Below, piece by piece: positions 1 to 11,485 of a DNA stretch of 64,000 nt; within the stretch, counting starts at the first letter, position 1, and each line of letters begins with the position of its first letter. A model generated the notes under the pieces. That model saw only the letters and a program-made list of their open reading frames with translations. It made no database searches and had not been told where the DNA came from. A program made the translations under genes and the position numbers. Source of the stretch: Prochilodus magdalenae (taxonomy: Eukaryota; Chordata; Actinopteri; Characiformes; Prochilodontidae); the NCBI GenBank assembly GCA_024036415.1, contig JAMWET010007174.1, forward strand, positions 1 to 64,000, given 5' to 3'.

Positions 1-290
1 CTGTATGAAGTCTTTGTAAACTACTCCAAACACAACGTAAATGCATTAACAGTGCATAACCAGTTACTAGCAGAAGTAAATTAATGGCGTTAAGCAGTAT
101 GTACAGTAATAACTGCAACTTAAACACAATGGGGAACAGCGGTGCATGATGCGAGAGGGAGACCCCGCCTAGCTGTCCCCACCCCCTTTCTCCACACACA
201 CGCAATGAACTGTTGCAATGAGCCTGTGGCAAGGTTCGCCACAATACTTATATAAACATAATAGTGACAATCACATTTAAACTATATATT
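1..290. other. Left-edge sequence without recognised gene
   Basis: No credible coding exon, RNA gene or named repeat is seen here. A short GC-richer patch lies near 150-200. The end of this stretch grades into the 25-bp tandem array. Confidence 0.5.
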
Positions 291-973
291 TACTATCTAC
301 TACTACAATTACATTTACTGTCTACAACTTTAATTACATTTACTGTCTATGACTTTAATTACATTTACTGTCTATGACTTTAATTACATTTACTGTCTAC
401 TACTTCAATTACATTTACTGTCTCCTACCTCAATTACATTTACTGTCTCCTACCTCAATTACATTTACTGTCTACGACTTCAATTACATTTACTATCTAC
501 GACCTTAATTACATTTACTCTCTACTACTTCAATTACATTTACTGTCTACGACTTTAATTACATTTACTGTCTACGACTTTAATTATATTTACTGTCTAC
601 GACTTTAATTATATTTACTGTGTATGACTTCAATTACATTTACTGTCTACGACTTCAATTACATTTACTGTCTACTACTTTAATTATATTTACCGTCTAC
701 AACTTTAATTATATTTACTGTGTATGACTTCAATTACATTTACTGTCTACTACTTTAATTGCATTTACTGTCTACGACTTCAATTACAGTTACTATCTAC
801 GACTTCAATTACATTTACTGTCTACGACTTCAATTACATTTACTGTCTACGACTTCAATTACATTTACTGTCTACGACTAATTATATTTACTGTCTACTA
901 CTTTAATTACATTTACCGTCTACGACTTTAATTACATTTACTGTCTACGACTTCAATTATATTTACTTTCTAG
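291..973. repeat. 25-bp minisatellite (about 27 copies)
   Basis: The motif ATTACATTTACTGTCTACGA recurs every 25 bp with scattered substitutions such as ACGAC/ACTAC/ATGAC and CAATT/TAATT. The array stops sharply near 970. Because 25 is not a multiple of three, short open frames run through it; they are low-complexity and are not genes. Confidence 0.93.
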
Positions 974-2100
974 AAAACACAATGAGTTTTAATTAACATT
1001 ATTATGTAACTATATAATAAAAGCTGTGGAAAATAAATTATTAAAACAGCTTAAATGAATAATGAAAGCCGGATGAGTGTGTCTATGTGTGTTTAATTTG
1101 ACTGTTTTAAAACTTTAACGCTAAACATTCCCACAGGTAATTGTGTGACGGTCCCCAACACTGCAGCTCCAGCAGTAACACTGAAAGGTGGAGGCGCTGT
1201 GGCTTCATCTCTGTTAAATACTATATAATAATGAGATAATAACTGGGGCAGTAAGGTGAAGTTGAGCTTGTAGTTTAAAGAAGCTGCATACGTGAGGTTT
1301 ACTTGCTGTGATGCCTGCATGTACAAGAGACGCTACAATGTCCTCATAACACTAATAACACACACCTAAATCTTAATACATCTCTATACATTATTACCAG
1401 TCTAAACTGGGAAGTGTTAGTTGGCTTGTAAACAATGTGAATTGTAATTGTGTGAATGAATAATGAAAAATTGCATAAATTGCAAAATGTTCGCTCAAAT
1501 TAACTTTTACTTTTTCCCGTGTGTTCCAGGGGTTCCGCACCGCAAAGGCATTATATAAAAACATGGCCGCTGAACAGTTTATACTGTATAACTGAACGTG
1601 TGGCCAAGTTCAGTCTGCTTTATCAAATTGAGGCTGGGCTTCCTTCATGAATGTTCAGGTCCACTTTAAACACTGCAGCACTTACATTCAGGATGGTGGA
1701 ACTTCCAGCACTCAGGCTGTTCCTGTTTACATGAAGCCTCCTGCTTCTCATTGGCTAAAACAAGAACGCACCCTTGTATTCAATGGCTAAGACTAGAACG
1801 CCCCCTCTTTCTCATTGCCTAAAGCAAGAATTGGTTCCTTTTGAAGATGCGGTTTGGTTTTGTAAAAAAACTTAATAATTGAGTTTATTATTTCTTACTT
1901 TGTATCATGTTATATGTTTGCCCCAAATTCTCTTTCATGCTGTTCTCCATAGTGAGTTATTTGCACCATAGAGCGTTGGAAATTGTACAAGAGTAAACTG
2001 GAAATTGTACAAGAGTACATCTGTATACTTATTATACTATACTGTTATCCAATTAATATTCTTATTATTATTACTATTTTTCTTTTTAATAAGTAACAAG
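974..2100. other. Intergenic DNA, nothing coding recognised
   Basis: AT-rich single-copy-looking DNA. The only structure seen is a short triplication at about 1,746-1,845 in which CATTGGCTAA-like boxes and GAACGCCCCC-like boxes repeat about every 32 bp. Confidence 0.5.
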
Positions 2101-2430
2101 AAAAACTTTTACACGCACACACACACACACACACACGTCACAGACAAAGAACTTGGACAGACACGCGCAGAGCTGAAAGGAGAACATGAGAAAACGAGAT
2201 CAATATCAGGATACAGGCTAAGGTTTGGAACCAGAACAGACAATCGGCGAGGCGACCAGAATTTAGGGGAGAGGCGGAGAGAATAGTCAGGGGGTCGACT
2301 GTGATCGAACAGCCAGGAGATACAAGAGAACAAAGCCAAAGAGGACAAAAGCTGGGTCAAAGCTGGAGATGACAAACAGTAGAAAGAACGCTCAGAGTTC
2401 AAACGGGGGGGTTAAAATATGAATCCAAAT
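2100..2430 (-). mobile_element. CA tract plus purine-rich LTR-like repeat fragment
   Basis: A short (CA)n tract at 2,110-2,137 is followed by about 290 bp of A/G-rich sequence. Its texture matches three other stretches in this window (7,640-8,045, 12,725-13,115 and 40,575-40,865): ACAGACAAAGA, GGAGAACATGAG, GACAAACAG and similar runs. These look like antisense copies of a fish LTR or LTR-like repeat. No TG...CA boundary or target-site duplication could be fixed, so the class is an inference. Confidence 0.35.
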
Positions 2431-2974
2431 GGTGCCCGCATTTGACCCACTTCAGGAACGACAGCGAGTCATGCATTGTTATAGCGTCCAAGGCTCCATC
2501 CTCTATGATGCTCAACACACGTCCTGTAGCACTCCTCCTAACTGGGTTTGATGATCCTGCAACCAGGAATGGGCTCCCTGACACTGTTCACCATTTTGGA
2601 ATCCTATTTGGAATTGCAACTGAGGGGACAGCCTTTGTTTTATAGGCAACACCAATAACACCTACACACTGCTGAGGTACCTGGCTACAAAACAGACATA
2701 TATAATTTAGCAACTGATATTCCTTAACAAAACACATCACCAAGTTCTCTTTATGTAGGGTGTTTGTGCTCACAGAACCCAGACACTGTATGACAGACAT
2801 ACGCCAGCCTATTTTTGTAATCTTCATTTTAAAAAGGAGTAATAAAGACTTGCTACAGCTGATTTTCTTTTAATGTGTCCCGGTAGTAGCGGTTGTTATC
2901 AACTCAGCCACTGTGACCAGGTAGCTGTGTGATTTACACATGTCTGTATATCATTTCAGTTACAGTCACAGTAC

Positions 2975-3680
2975 AGTACAGTCGCATCTCTTCTCTCTTC
3001 TTAATGTTTCCTCCCCAGCACACCACAGCATAGAAGAGACAGCTGGACACCACAGTCTGATAGAACATCTGCAGGAGCTTCCTACAGATGTTAAAGGACC
3101 CCAGCCTCCTCAGTAAGCACAGCTGGCTCTGTCCCTTTCTGTACAGGATATCAGTGTTGGCTGACCAGTCCAACCTCTCGTCCAGGTGCAGTCTGAGATA
3201 CCTGTAGGTCTTAACCCTCTCTACTTCCACCCCCTCAATAAAGACCGGCTGTGTGAGTAGCCTCGCCCTGCGAAAGTCCACCACCATCTCTTTGGTCTTG
3301 GAAGTGTTCAGTAGCAGGTTGTTCCTACGGCACCTTGCCACAAAGTCCTCCACCAGGTTTCTGTACTCCACCTCCTGCCCTCCCCTTACACAAGCCACAA
3401 TAGCACTATCATCCGAGAACTTCTGCATGTGGCACGTCTCAGGGCTGTGCTTGAAGTCTGAGGTGGACAGTGTGAAGAGGAAAGGGGAAAGTACCGTCCC
3501 CTGTGGTGCTCCTGTGCTGCTGACCACAGTCTCTGATGTACGGTCCTTCGGCCTGACATACCGAGGTCTGCCAGTGAGGTAATCAGTAATCCAGGAGACC
3601 AGGTGTGGATCGACTTGTGTCCTTGCCTGCTTGTCTTTCAGGTGGAGTGGTGGAATAGTACTGGAGAGATCAAAGAACAT
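2975..3680 (-). mobile_element. LINE reverse transcriptase fragment (L2/Rex/CR1-like)
   Basis: The minus-strand frame reads as the middle and end of a non-LTR retrotransposon reverse transcriptase. Visible landmarks are GAPQGTVLSPFLF (palm motif), QKFSDDSAIVA in place of the usual F/YADD box, then NLLLNTSKTKEMVVDFRR and YRYLRLHLDERLDW. The frame is open for about 235 residues but lacks the endonuclease and N-terminal parts, so it is a 5'-truncated copy. The last residues encoded before the stop, down to about 2,934, come from flanking DNA, because the same flank recurs without the LINE at 6,080-6,165. The clade is assigned by eye. Confidence 0.85.
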
Positions 3681-3914
3681 GACTCAGGAACCTAAACACA
3701 AACAGCAATGGCGTAGGATAGCTGAATGTCCATAGGACATACAAAATAATCACTAAAACTGGCGATAAAGTGAGTAAAAGAAAGAAAAAACGCTAAAACG
3801 ACAGTAGTTTCTGTCCCATGACTTTTTAGTCTAATTACATTAGTGAAAAAATTAGCCGATTGAAAAAGAACGCCTGCCGTATTAGCAGAGACACAACACA
3901 CCCTGGACGTTTGT

Positions 3915-4440
3915 CTCGTCACCGTCTGGCAAGCCATACAGGGCTTTCCGTACGAAAACAAGCAGACTGAGAATCAGCTTCTTCCCAAGAGCTGTGGCCT
4001 CCACAACCCCTCACTGTCTACAACCCCACCCCTGACTGATTACTACCTGGGTACACATTTACCTGTGTACTACCTTGTTCATTCTGCACATCTCTACACA
4101 TTTAAGGACAGTCACCTTAATATCCATTAGTATCCATCCTGTAATTGTTCCTTCATGTACTGTGAACTTCTCCATTCTCCATATTTTGCACAGCCATGAT
4201 CAGTCTCTTTGCACATTCTCAAGTTATTCATATTGTAACTGTTGCTGTAGTTTACTCCCATTCTCCAGTTGAGTGCACTGTCCGTATGTACATACCCTAT
4301 AACTATCTATATCGTATATTACTGCCCTTTTTATTGTTTCCTCCTTAAAATAAAAAAATCTATTCTGCTTTATCCTAAAACTGGACATCCAGTGTGTCCT
4401 GTGGCCGTGCATCTATTTCCTAAGTATACTTTACAGATTG
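3915..4440 (+). mobile_element. LINE 3'-end fragment, opposite orientation
   Basis: On the plus strand a short frame reads PSGKPYRAF then TSRLRISFFPRAVAS before a stop near 4,030. This is the usual end of ORF2 in fish L2/Rex-type LINEs. About 400 bp of T/C-rich 3' UTR-like DNA follows (many TTTGCACA and TACATA words), ending in an A-rich stretch near 4,345-4,360. It lies head to head with the reverse transcriptase fragment on its left. Confidence 0.6.
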
Positions 4441-4689
4441 CCCTTTAACTGTTAGGTACTGTTCCCTTATGAACAGTATTATCCAGGTGCTAGATCTCAC
4501 CCTGTGAGGTGTTACTGAACTACAATCCACAAACAGCATGGCATGTAATCGAAAGTTTAAGGCTTTTCTTAATGGAGTAATTGACATTGGTCTTACAGTC
4601 GAGCAAAAAAATGAAGCACAAGTAATTACTGCTGACCTGGAACTGTGACGAAGCATATATGGTGATATGGTCCACTCAGAAACACTACC

Positions 4690-4873
4690 TTAAAAGACCA
4701 TCTCCCTCAGGGACCGTTTAGAATTTGGATGTGCACAGATAACAGTTAGTAGTGTTTTGCATGCCCGACTTCAACACTTCTTAAGGAGGCGGCTTTCTTA
4801 TCCAAACTCAGTGGTCAGTCCAACTGCCAGCCTGCTATCAGTCCATCGTCCACTGCTGCCTCGAGCACCACAG
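4690..4873 (+). other. Noncoding exon 1 of PI-PLC gene 1 (promoter-proximal)
   Basis: This block ends in CACCACAG followed by the splice donor GTGAGTAGCC. It aligns with the block ending at 11,073 upstream of the second PI-PLC gene: both contain GTGCACAGATAAC, CTTCAACAC or CTTTAACAC, CAGTCCA and CAGCCTGCTA-like words, and the similarity continues past the donor (ATCTTTTATTTTAG). The exon 3' boundary is supported by the donor and the paralogue. The transcription start is not determined, so the left coordinate is approximate. Confidence 0.55.
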
Positions 4874-5189
4874 GTGAGTAGCCTGCTTTATATTTATCTT
4901 TTATTTTAGCTCTTAAATTCAGCTTTCTTTTAGCCTATGGAAGAATATCTGTATCAAAGTTAAAATGAAAACGTGATATCAAAACAGCAACGGAAGTTTA
5001 AAAATAAATTGAATTGTAATTTCACCATCAAACAAGCAGGTTAGGGCTAAAAAATTAAAATTTATAGATTTACATTTGGCACTGTGCACTAGTATTCACA
5101 TTTCACTTCCACAAAGATTTAGACGCTTCAAGAGCAGCTTGATTCATGTTTAAGAATTTGGACTCTCTATTTATGTTTTTTGTCTCTGT

Positions 5190-5245
5190 AATATTTACAT
5201 TTACCTGAAACTCTTATCCAGAGCGACTTACAGTGTGGTTTGACT
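5190..5245. repeat. Short fragment of the CTTATCCAGAGCGACTTAC repeat
   Basis: The words CTCTTATCCAGAGCGACTTA match the 3' part of the tRNA-derived SINE seen near 46.8, 47.2 and 53.4 kb. Only about 55 bp are present, inside intron 1 of PI-PLC gene 1. Confidence 0.5.
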
Positions 5246-5360
5246 TGAGGCAGATGACTCGAAATGACGTGGTCTGTTATTAAATACCTGCATTTGTAGG
5301 GAGTTTTTGTTTGAAATTTGATCGGGTGATTTCAGTTGCAATGCGCACAAACCTGGCAAC

Positions 5361-5970
5361 CTATCAGTAACACTCTACAGGCTCCACATTCACCTCCTCC
5401 AGGCTCCACATTCACCTCCTGCTCCCTGACCGCACTGACATATGGCCACTAACGCTCTACAGACCCCACATTCACCTCCTGCTCCATGACTGCACTGACC
5501 TACAGTAACTAACGCTCTACAGGCTCCACATTCACCTCCTCCAGGCTCCACATTCACCTCCTGCTCCCTGACCGCACTGACCTACAGTCACTAATGCTCT
5601 ACAGGCTCCACATTCACCTCCTCCAGGCTCCACATTCACCTCCTGCTCCCTGACCGCACTGACCTATAGTCACTAATGTTCTACAGGCTCCACATTCTTC
5701 TCCTGCTCCCTGACCGCACTGACCTATAGTCATTAACGTTCTAAAGGCTCCACATTCACCTCCTGCTCCATGACTGCACTGACCTACAGTAACCAACGCT
5801 CTACAGGCTCCACATTCACCTCCTCTAGGCTCCACATTCACCTCCTGCTCCATGACTGCACTGACCTACAGTCACTAACACTCTACAGGTTCCACATTCA
5901 CCTCCTCTAGGCTCCACATTCACCTCCTGCTCCATGACTGCACTGACCTACAGTAACTAACGCCCTATAG
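5361..5970. repeat. ~60-bp minisatellite in intron 1 of PI-PLC gene 1
   Basis: About ten units built from GCTCCACATTCACCTCCT, GCTCCMTGACYGCACTGACC and TACAGTMACTAACGCTCTACA. Some units carry an extra internal copy of the AGGCTCCACATTCACCTCCT half, giving units of about 60 and 80 bp. The array sits between exon 1 (ending at 4,873) and the signal-peptide exon (6,900). Confidence 0.9.
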
Positions 5971-6899
5971 ATGAAGTAAAGAAAAGAAATATAGCCACTG
6001 GTGATGCTCACTCTTTTTATACATCACCAGATGAGAAAGTGATTTTCTGACACAAACAAGGAGGAACCAATTGATGTGGGACAGCGGCTGTTAGCAACTC
6101 GTCCTCTGTGACCAGGTCGCTGTGTGATTTACACATGTCTCTATATCATTTCAGTTACAGTCCTTTTATAAGTACAGTTTTGATAACAGATACGGTGAAC
6201 ACGGTGATACGGTTAATATATATTTAAATTTTTTTTCCCTTTTATTATTTATTTGAATTCTTGAGATCTTATTGTTATTGTCATTTTTATATTAAAATAT
6301 CGATATATAAACAGATTATTAAGACATTTCTTTCCAACTTCTATGGTCGAATCAGCTCCCATGTCTGCTGTTGGCCCTCCCCTGATACAGTGATTGACAG
6401 GTTGGAAAGTCTAGGAAAATGAACATACGATCAGTTTGAAATGCATTTTCAAAAATAATAATGCAATTTCAACGATATTCCTAGAGAATATGCAGTTCTG
6501 GAAATGAGAGATGAGATGAGATCTAAATCTTGATCTCTAAATGGCAAATATGCATGGCATTATTGAATTTGTACAAAATATACATGTATGATTTTTTAAA
6601 AAATACTAATACTAGTTTTAATATATTGTGTAACCAAGGTGTTATTGATGTCCTACATACTAATAAACCCACATTCATAAACTTAACATTCATTTGTTTG
6701 TACTACAAACACTGAAACTGTAGTTACAGAAGTACATCTCATGAATTGATGCATGAACTAATGTGTCAGTGTATATAAGTATATATGATTATAATGTTTA
6801 TTTTTTATGTGACTTACTTTCTGTGTGCATGTTGGTTTTTTATGTGTAATATTTTATATGTTAATTGATTACTGTTCTATGTTCCTTCCACAAATACAG
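5971..6899 (+). other. Rest of intron 1, PI-PLC gene 1
   Basis: AT-rich intronic DNA. At 6,080-6,165 there is a copy of the sequence that flanks the LINE fragment near 2,880-2,975 (CTGTGTGATTTACACATGTC is shared). No other coding exon is seen. The stretch ends in a polypyrimidine tract and ACAG acceptor at 6,896-6,899. Confidence 0.5.
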
Positions 6900-6905
6900 G
6901 TCATG

Positions 6906-9508
6906 ATGACGAAAACGAGAGATCAACTTATGTGGATGAGTTTATGCTTACTTATTATGTAAGTATGGAAAATGATATCAGACTATTACAAGTATTAATA
7001 TTTAAAAGTGTCTAAACTGCTGCCAGCTGTTACTATTTAAATCACTTACACTGTTCATTTCAACATTACGAGCCTCTATTGAAGATCTCACACGTCTTAT
7101 GTATTTGAAATAAATTCAAACTGACAAATGTTTTTAGCTAAACAATGTATAGTTGTCCATTTTCATAGATAATATTATGCCATACAGTTTCATAAACCAC
7201 ATAATCAAGAGTATTTAAGATTCTTAAAGTGGATTTTCACCTATTAATTGAGAAAAGATTCATTGTACATGCTTCCTTGTACACGTTCAGGTTCATTTAC
7301 AGTGGTGGTGATGGGAACCAGGGGTTCACAAACATAGCCCTTTTATTTACCACTTAAAGCCAGCAGTGAACCCGCATGTATCTGTGTTTGGATATGTAAT
7401 GCTGATGGTAGTGGTGAAATAGGAGTAAATCGAGGAAACCTTTTGCCCTGAATGCATTTAAACTGGTATGTTTTAGGTCGACGCCTGCTCTCAAAGTGAA
7501 CATTAAACAATAGCCATACACAGCCTAATCAACTGTTAACAATGCCACCACTAGCTTTGTCAAAACAGACTGCCATCATGTATGCAACGTGACACACTAG
7601 CAGATACAATGAACCAGGCGCAACTCTAACAGAGCTAAGATACAGATGTGCTTTATTATAAAAACCGGGAGCTCTACACAACAGCAAAGAGCTGTTCAGC
7701 AACGCAGTGGGACAAAACTTGGGACATAAGAGGAGGGGACAGGCGAGGGTCCAGATCCAGAGAGGCAGGGAGAAAGGCAGATGAAACCAGGGGAGAGATT
7801 AAAGCAGTAGTCAGGGGCAGAAAAAAAATAGATTACATACAAACAGGCAGACAAGACAAAGGGAGAAGGTGCGAGTGGTTGTGTGGGGGTTTATAAACAA
7901 GTGTCACAGGTGAAATCAATCAAAACTATGGAGACTGAGAGTGGAGGGGATTGGCGGTGTGCGTGCATGTGGGTGTGACATCATCGGGCTGTGCACTCTG
8001 GGAACTGGAGTCGAGAGGATCAGGCAGACCCGCAGAAGTGACACTAGCCTGATTGATGTTTCGATGAGATGGTTATTCCTGTAAACAATCCATTAGACAG
8101 AAGAATAATAGCCATGGAAATCTACATTCTTAACACAACAGCCTGCATGCACCTCCCATCATGAAAGTGTTAAGAATGTGTTTTAGTGCAAAACCTTCAA
8201 TCTAAACCAGATAACACCACCTCTCAGACATCAGGCACTGCTTTTCATGTAATACCTTTCTCTGATGGTGCTTTCAGACTTCTGCTCCTATTGCCACCAC
8301 TTTGTACAGGTCTTACTCTGAAAGTTTGTCTATTATGAATCACCAATTTCATACCAGACCACTCTGAATGACTCATCTCGGCAGAAATTCTGCAGAAATT
8401 TTAAATTCTCTTTCAACAAACTCAGTTCGGTTTGAGGCAAGTGTGAGATGATTTGGGCATGCAGATGGCACAAGGTTAATTGGTGGTATATCAGCTTTAC
8501 AGCTCAGAGTAAAACTACGAAGCCAAAGACGTCTTGGCTTATCAACAACATTCGGAGTAACAGAGGAGCGCATATAGACTCTTATAGACAGTTCAAATCT
8601 ACCTTCTCCTCGTTTTTTACAGTGCACTTTATGGGAAGACTCATGGGCTGATCCAGACTTTTAACGATCAGCCGAATCTCCATCTCCCTGTCAATTACAA
8701 CATTGACTGGATGAAGGACCTGCCAGACAACAAGCTCCTTTCAGACATCACAATGCCTGGAACCCATGACACAGTGGCTCTTCACGGAGGGCAGGCCGCA
8801 GAATGCCAGTCATGGGCGCTGGAGGATCAGCTGACAGCTGGAATACGCTACCTCGACCTCAGAATACTCGCTTTCGGAAACAATCTTAACCTCATGCATG
8901 GCATTATTTACCAGAAAATGACCTTCAAAGACGCTCTGGGCATCATCAGGAAGTTCCTGTCCAGTAACCCAAGCGAGACGGTTCTCATCCGAATTAAGCC
9001 AGAGTTATTTAATAAGGGTAAAGTTCAGGAAAAGGTTGTGAATGTAATAGAAAATTCTGTTAAGGTCTGGGAGAAAATACCTGACACCCCAATAGTCTGG
9101 CTGAAGTCCACCATGCCTAGGCTTGGTGAAGTCAGAGGCAAGGTTGTATTTGTGCAGAAAAATAAATTTAAGCTGGGGATCACTCTGACACAAACAAACA
9201 CAGCAGGAGATTACAAAGTTACAGACATTGAGAAAAAGAAGAATGTAACCAATACAAACCTGGATAAGGCCATAGGCAAATGTGGAGGATCTTCTGCCAT
9301 TCTGACCTACTCCAGTGGGACAGGGTTTGGTACGCTGAAGGGGGCATTGATCACCCCCAAAAAAGTGGCAGAAGAGCTCAACCCCTGGCTCTATAATTAT
9401 CTGCAGGACCATTTTAATAGAAAGCCTCGTCCCTGTTTTGGTGTCATAGCCATGGACTTTCCAGGAATTGACCTCATCCAAAAGGTCATCAGTTTTAATA
9501 ACCTGTAG
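6906..9508 (+). CDS. Secreted PI-PLC X-domain protein, gene 1 (1-phosphatidylinositol phosphodiesterase-like)
   Basis: Predicted join of 6,906-6,958 and 8,623-9,508 gives 312 aa plus stop; the short exon spans 6,900-6,958. The donor at 6,959 (GTAAGT) leaves two bases of a codon and the acceptor ending at 8,622 supplies the third. The paralogue at 11.5-15.1 kb has the same phase, which supports the join. Exon 2 encodes a basic start (MTKTRDQ) and a hydrophobic run, so a signal peptide and export are likely. The second of two adjacent ATGs is chosen because it aligns with the paralogue. The large exon holds the PI-PLC X domain: PGTHDT (general-acid/base His about residue 66, Asp 67), GIRYLDLR (Arg about 98), LMHG (second catalytic His about 110), LTYSSGTG, and IAMDFPG (Asp about 296). 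Length and order fit the compact bacterial-type PI-PLC, which cleaves phosphatidylinositol (and often GPI anchors) to diacylglycerol and cyclic inositol phosphate. Eukaryotic PLC beta/gamma/delta domains (PH, EF, Y, C2) are absent. Substrate and activity are inferred. Confidence 0.87.
7640..8045 (-). mobile_element. Solo-LTR-like repeat in intron 2 of PI-PLC gene 1
   Basis: Read on the minus strand, this block starts near 8,043 with TGTCACTTCTGCGGG, has U3-like GC-richer sequence, and ends near 7,645 with a poly(A)-signal-like TAATAAAGCAC. That arrangement resembles a single long terminal repeat. The plus strand is strongly purine-rich (GGGAGAAAGGCAGATG and similar). Target-site duplication was not identified. 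Related purine-rich blocks occur elsewhere in the window. Confidence 0.4.
8046..8622 (+). other. 3' part of intron 2, partly conserved between PI-PLC paralogues
   Basis: The last about 120 bp before the acceptor (from CAGCTCAGAGTAAAACT onward, near 8,500) match the corresponding stretch at 14,108-14,214 in gene 2, including AGACAGTTCA and the T-rich acceptor tract. This is expected for a segmental gene duplication that copied intron sequence. Confidence 0.6.
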
Positions 9509-9740
9509 ACAGTTTTTGCATTGGTCTTTGCAGGTTTGCTTCTATTGATGAATTCAGAATTTCACTTTCAGGCTTATTTGGAAATTACTATTAACTTTTT
9601 ATTTTACATAAATCATTTAAGGATAAGGAGCATGAGATACATTGGATAGATTTGTAAAGTTCTTAAGAATGTCTTTCGGAGTTGTCTTTCGGTGCCTCTC
9701 TTTGTGCATCTCATGTACCTGTGATTGTACTTAATTGCAT

Positions 9741-9746
9741 AATAAA
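9741..9746 (+). promoter_or_regulatory. Poly(A) signal of PI-PLC gene 1
   Basis: AATAAA lies 233 bp past the stop codon in an AT-rich 3' UTR and is followed by T/G-rich DNA within 30 bp (GGGTTTGTCATCG). It is the first canonical hexamer downstream of the stop. Confidence 0.65.
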
Positions 9747-9978
9747 GCTAATGGCAGTAAAATGGGTTTGTCATCGTTCTCCTTTTGAGTCTTGATTCCT
9801 CTCAGAGGTTCTTCCACATGCTCCAGTTCCACACTAAAGAAAATACTCACATGTCTGGTAAAATGGAGATGCAAACAATCTCATCATCTCTAATCTCATT
9901 TCACAATAACTTTCTAATAAACTTTAACTCAAGTCCCATAGAGAGTAAAATAGGAACTATATGCCTAGCTATCAGAAT

Positions 9979-10320
9979 TACACTCATCGTCAAAAGAATA
10001 GCTGCACCCAGAAGGAGGTGTGGGACTGCAGGGCTGATGGGAAGGAAGATAAAGGCTACAAGGAACAATAAATTATGATACATGTAGACTTATATGGGTC
10101 ATATTTACTCAGCTATACATGCAGAATATGCTAACGTAACGTGCAAGGCGTCTCTGTTGGGTCAGTCAGGTACAGCAATGAGGCCCGTCCTTGCATACGT
10201 CACATGTGGGGATAAGTGTGAAACTTGAATCACTTGCATGCCTCATGACGTCAAATCTACTCATCAAGTTTCATTCCTGTCCGTTTGATTTCTTGATTTC
10301 TGTTTGATTATGAAGCATAT
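9979..10320. mobile_element. TIR DNA-transposon copy, right end lost
   Basis: The left end reads TACACTCATCGTCAAAAGAA then TAGCTGCACCCAGAAGG. The body matches the element at 53,130-53,861 (GGAAGGAAGATAAAGG, TTACTCAGCTA, AGGCCCGTCCTTGCATAC-like words). In this copy the right terminal repeat is missing or eroded after about 10,300. The TA start suggests a Tc1/mariner-type nonautonomous element. Confidence 0.55.
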
Positions 10321-10385
10321 TAAAAGATCTGAAACGTAAACAATGTGACATGCCTGATTCTAGAGAATGTGCCGAGTCAGAATTC

Positions 10386-10750
10386 ACAGTGGTGGTGATG
10401 GGAACCAGACATCTTTGAGAGCTCCCTCACAGAACATTATTACATGATATGTTTAGAAACCCTGCCTAATGTCTTCCACATTGTTGGTTTTATTAGGATA
10501 GTTTTGCATTGAAATGCACTTTAATCTAATCATTGGACTCCCATTTATGGTGGGATACATGCAGAATGTGGCGAGGTAAAATTGTCTCCATAAATCACTA
10601 GCAACATTGTCATAATCAACATATATAATCATTATCAACATGTATAAACTCAGAAGACGTGTAGGTTAACTGGTGGATTTGGGTAGTATATTAATTGTCT
10701 ATATGTGTGTTGTAGACATGATGATCTCTGGTTCCCATCACCACCACTGT
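10386..10750. mobile_element. ~365-bp MITE with inverted ends
   Basis: The left end ACAGTGGTGGTGATGGGAAC and the right end GTTCCCATCACCACCACTGT are reverse complements over about 25 bp. No transposase frame lies inside. Related single ends occur at about 7,303, 13,810 and 32,885, so this is a dispersed family in the window. Confidence 0.6.
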
Positions 10751-10904
10751 AAAGAAATCATAGTCTGTAAGTTTCTCTACAATGAACCATTTCACATCAA
10801 AGCACCATGAATGACTCTGGACTGAATTATTATTTAAAAATAAATAAACAAATAAATACAATTTATGAAATTCCACTCTACTCTACTCTACCTTCAAAGA
10901 CTGT

Positions 10905-11073
10905 TCCCTTCAAGTACTGTTTAGACTTTGGGTGTGCACAGATAACATTCAGCGGTGTTTTTGCAAGACCTACTTTAACACTACTTAAGTGATAAACATT
11001 TTATACAAAGCTACTGGCCAGTCCAGCTGCTAACCTGCTAGCAGTTTCAAGCTGACTCAAACACCACACAGAG
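10905..11073 (+). other. Noncoding exon 1 of PI-PLC gene 2
   Basis: Paralogous to 4,690-4,873: it shares GGTGTGCACAGATAACA, TTTAACACTACTTAAG and CCAGTCCAGCTGC-like words and ends before the donor GTGAGTAGCC at 11,074. The conservation crosses the donor into the intron (ATCTTTTATTTTAG). The start site is not determined and the left coordinate is approximate. Confidence 0.55.
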
Positions 11074-11485
11074 TGAGTAGCCTGATTTTCATATGTATCT
11101 TTTATTTTAGTTTTTGAATTTAGCTTTTATTGCAAGACTTGTAGTTTATAAATTTAAACACATTCAGTAAAATATTTAATTGTATTCTCTACGTTTTGCT
11201 AAGTTGTTCTAAAGAAGTCAGAAGTTTTAGCATTAATTAGGAAATAAACCCAAAAAAATCATAACTTCATAACTAAAGATTCCAAAAGTTGTAAAAGCTA
11301 AACCAGTACAGTACATAAACATATAAACTAATGCGTCATTGGTATATGAGTTTTAAAGATCTTTTTATGCTATCAACTTTCTGGGTGTTGGTGAAAAAAG
11401 TGTTGTATGTGTAACCACTTGTTATGTATGATATATATTAATTGTTAACTGGTTTATACTCTTCTTCCACAATGTACAGGCGAGG

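Noticed and set aside
9005..9481. 158-codon minus-strand frame; likewise 14,510-15,040
   Set aside because: Antisense shadows of the two PI-PLC catalytic exons; the sense strand holds the conserved motifs.
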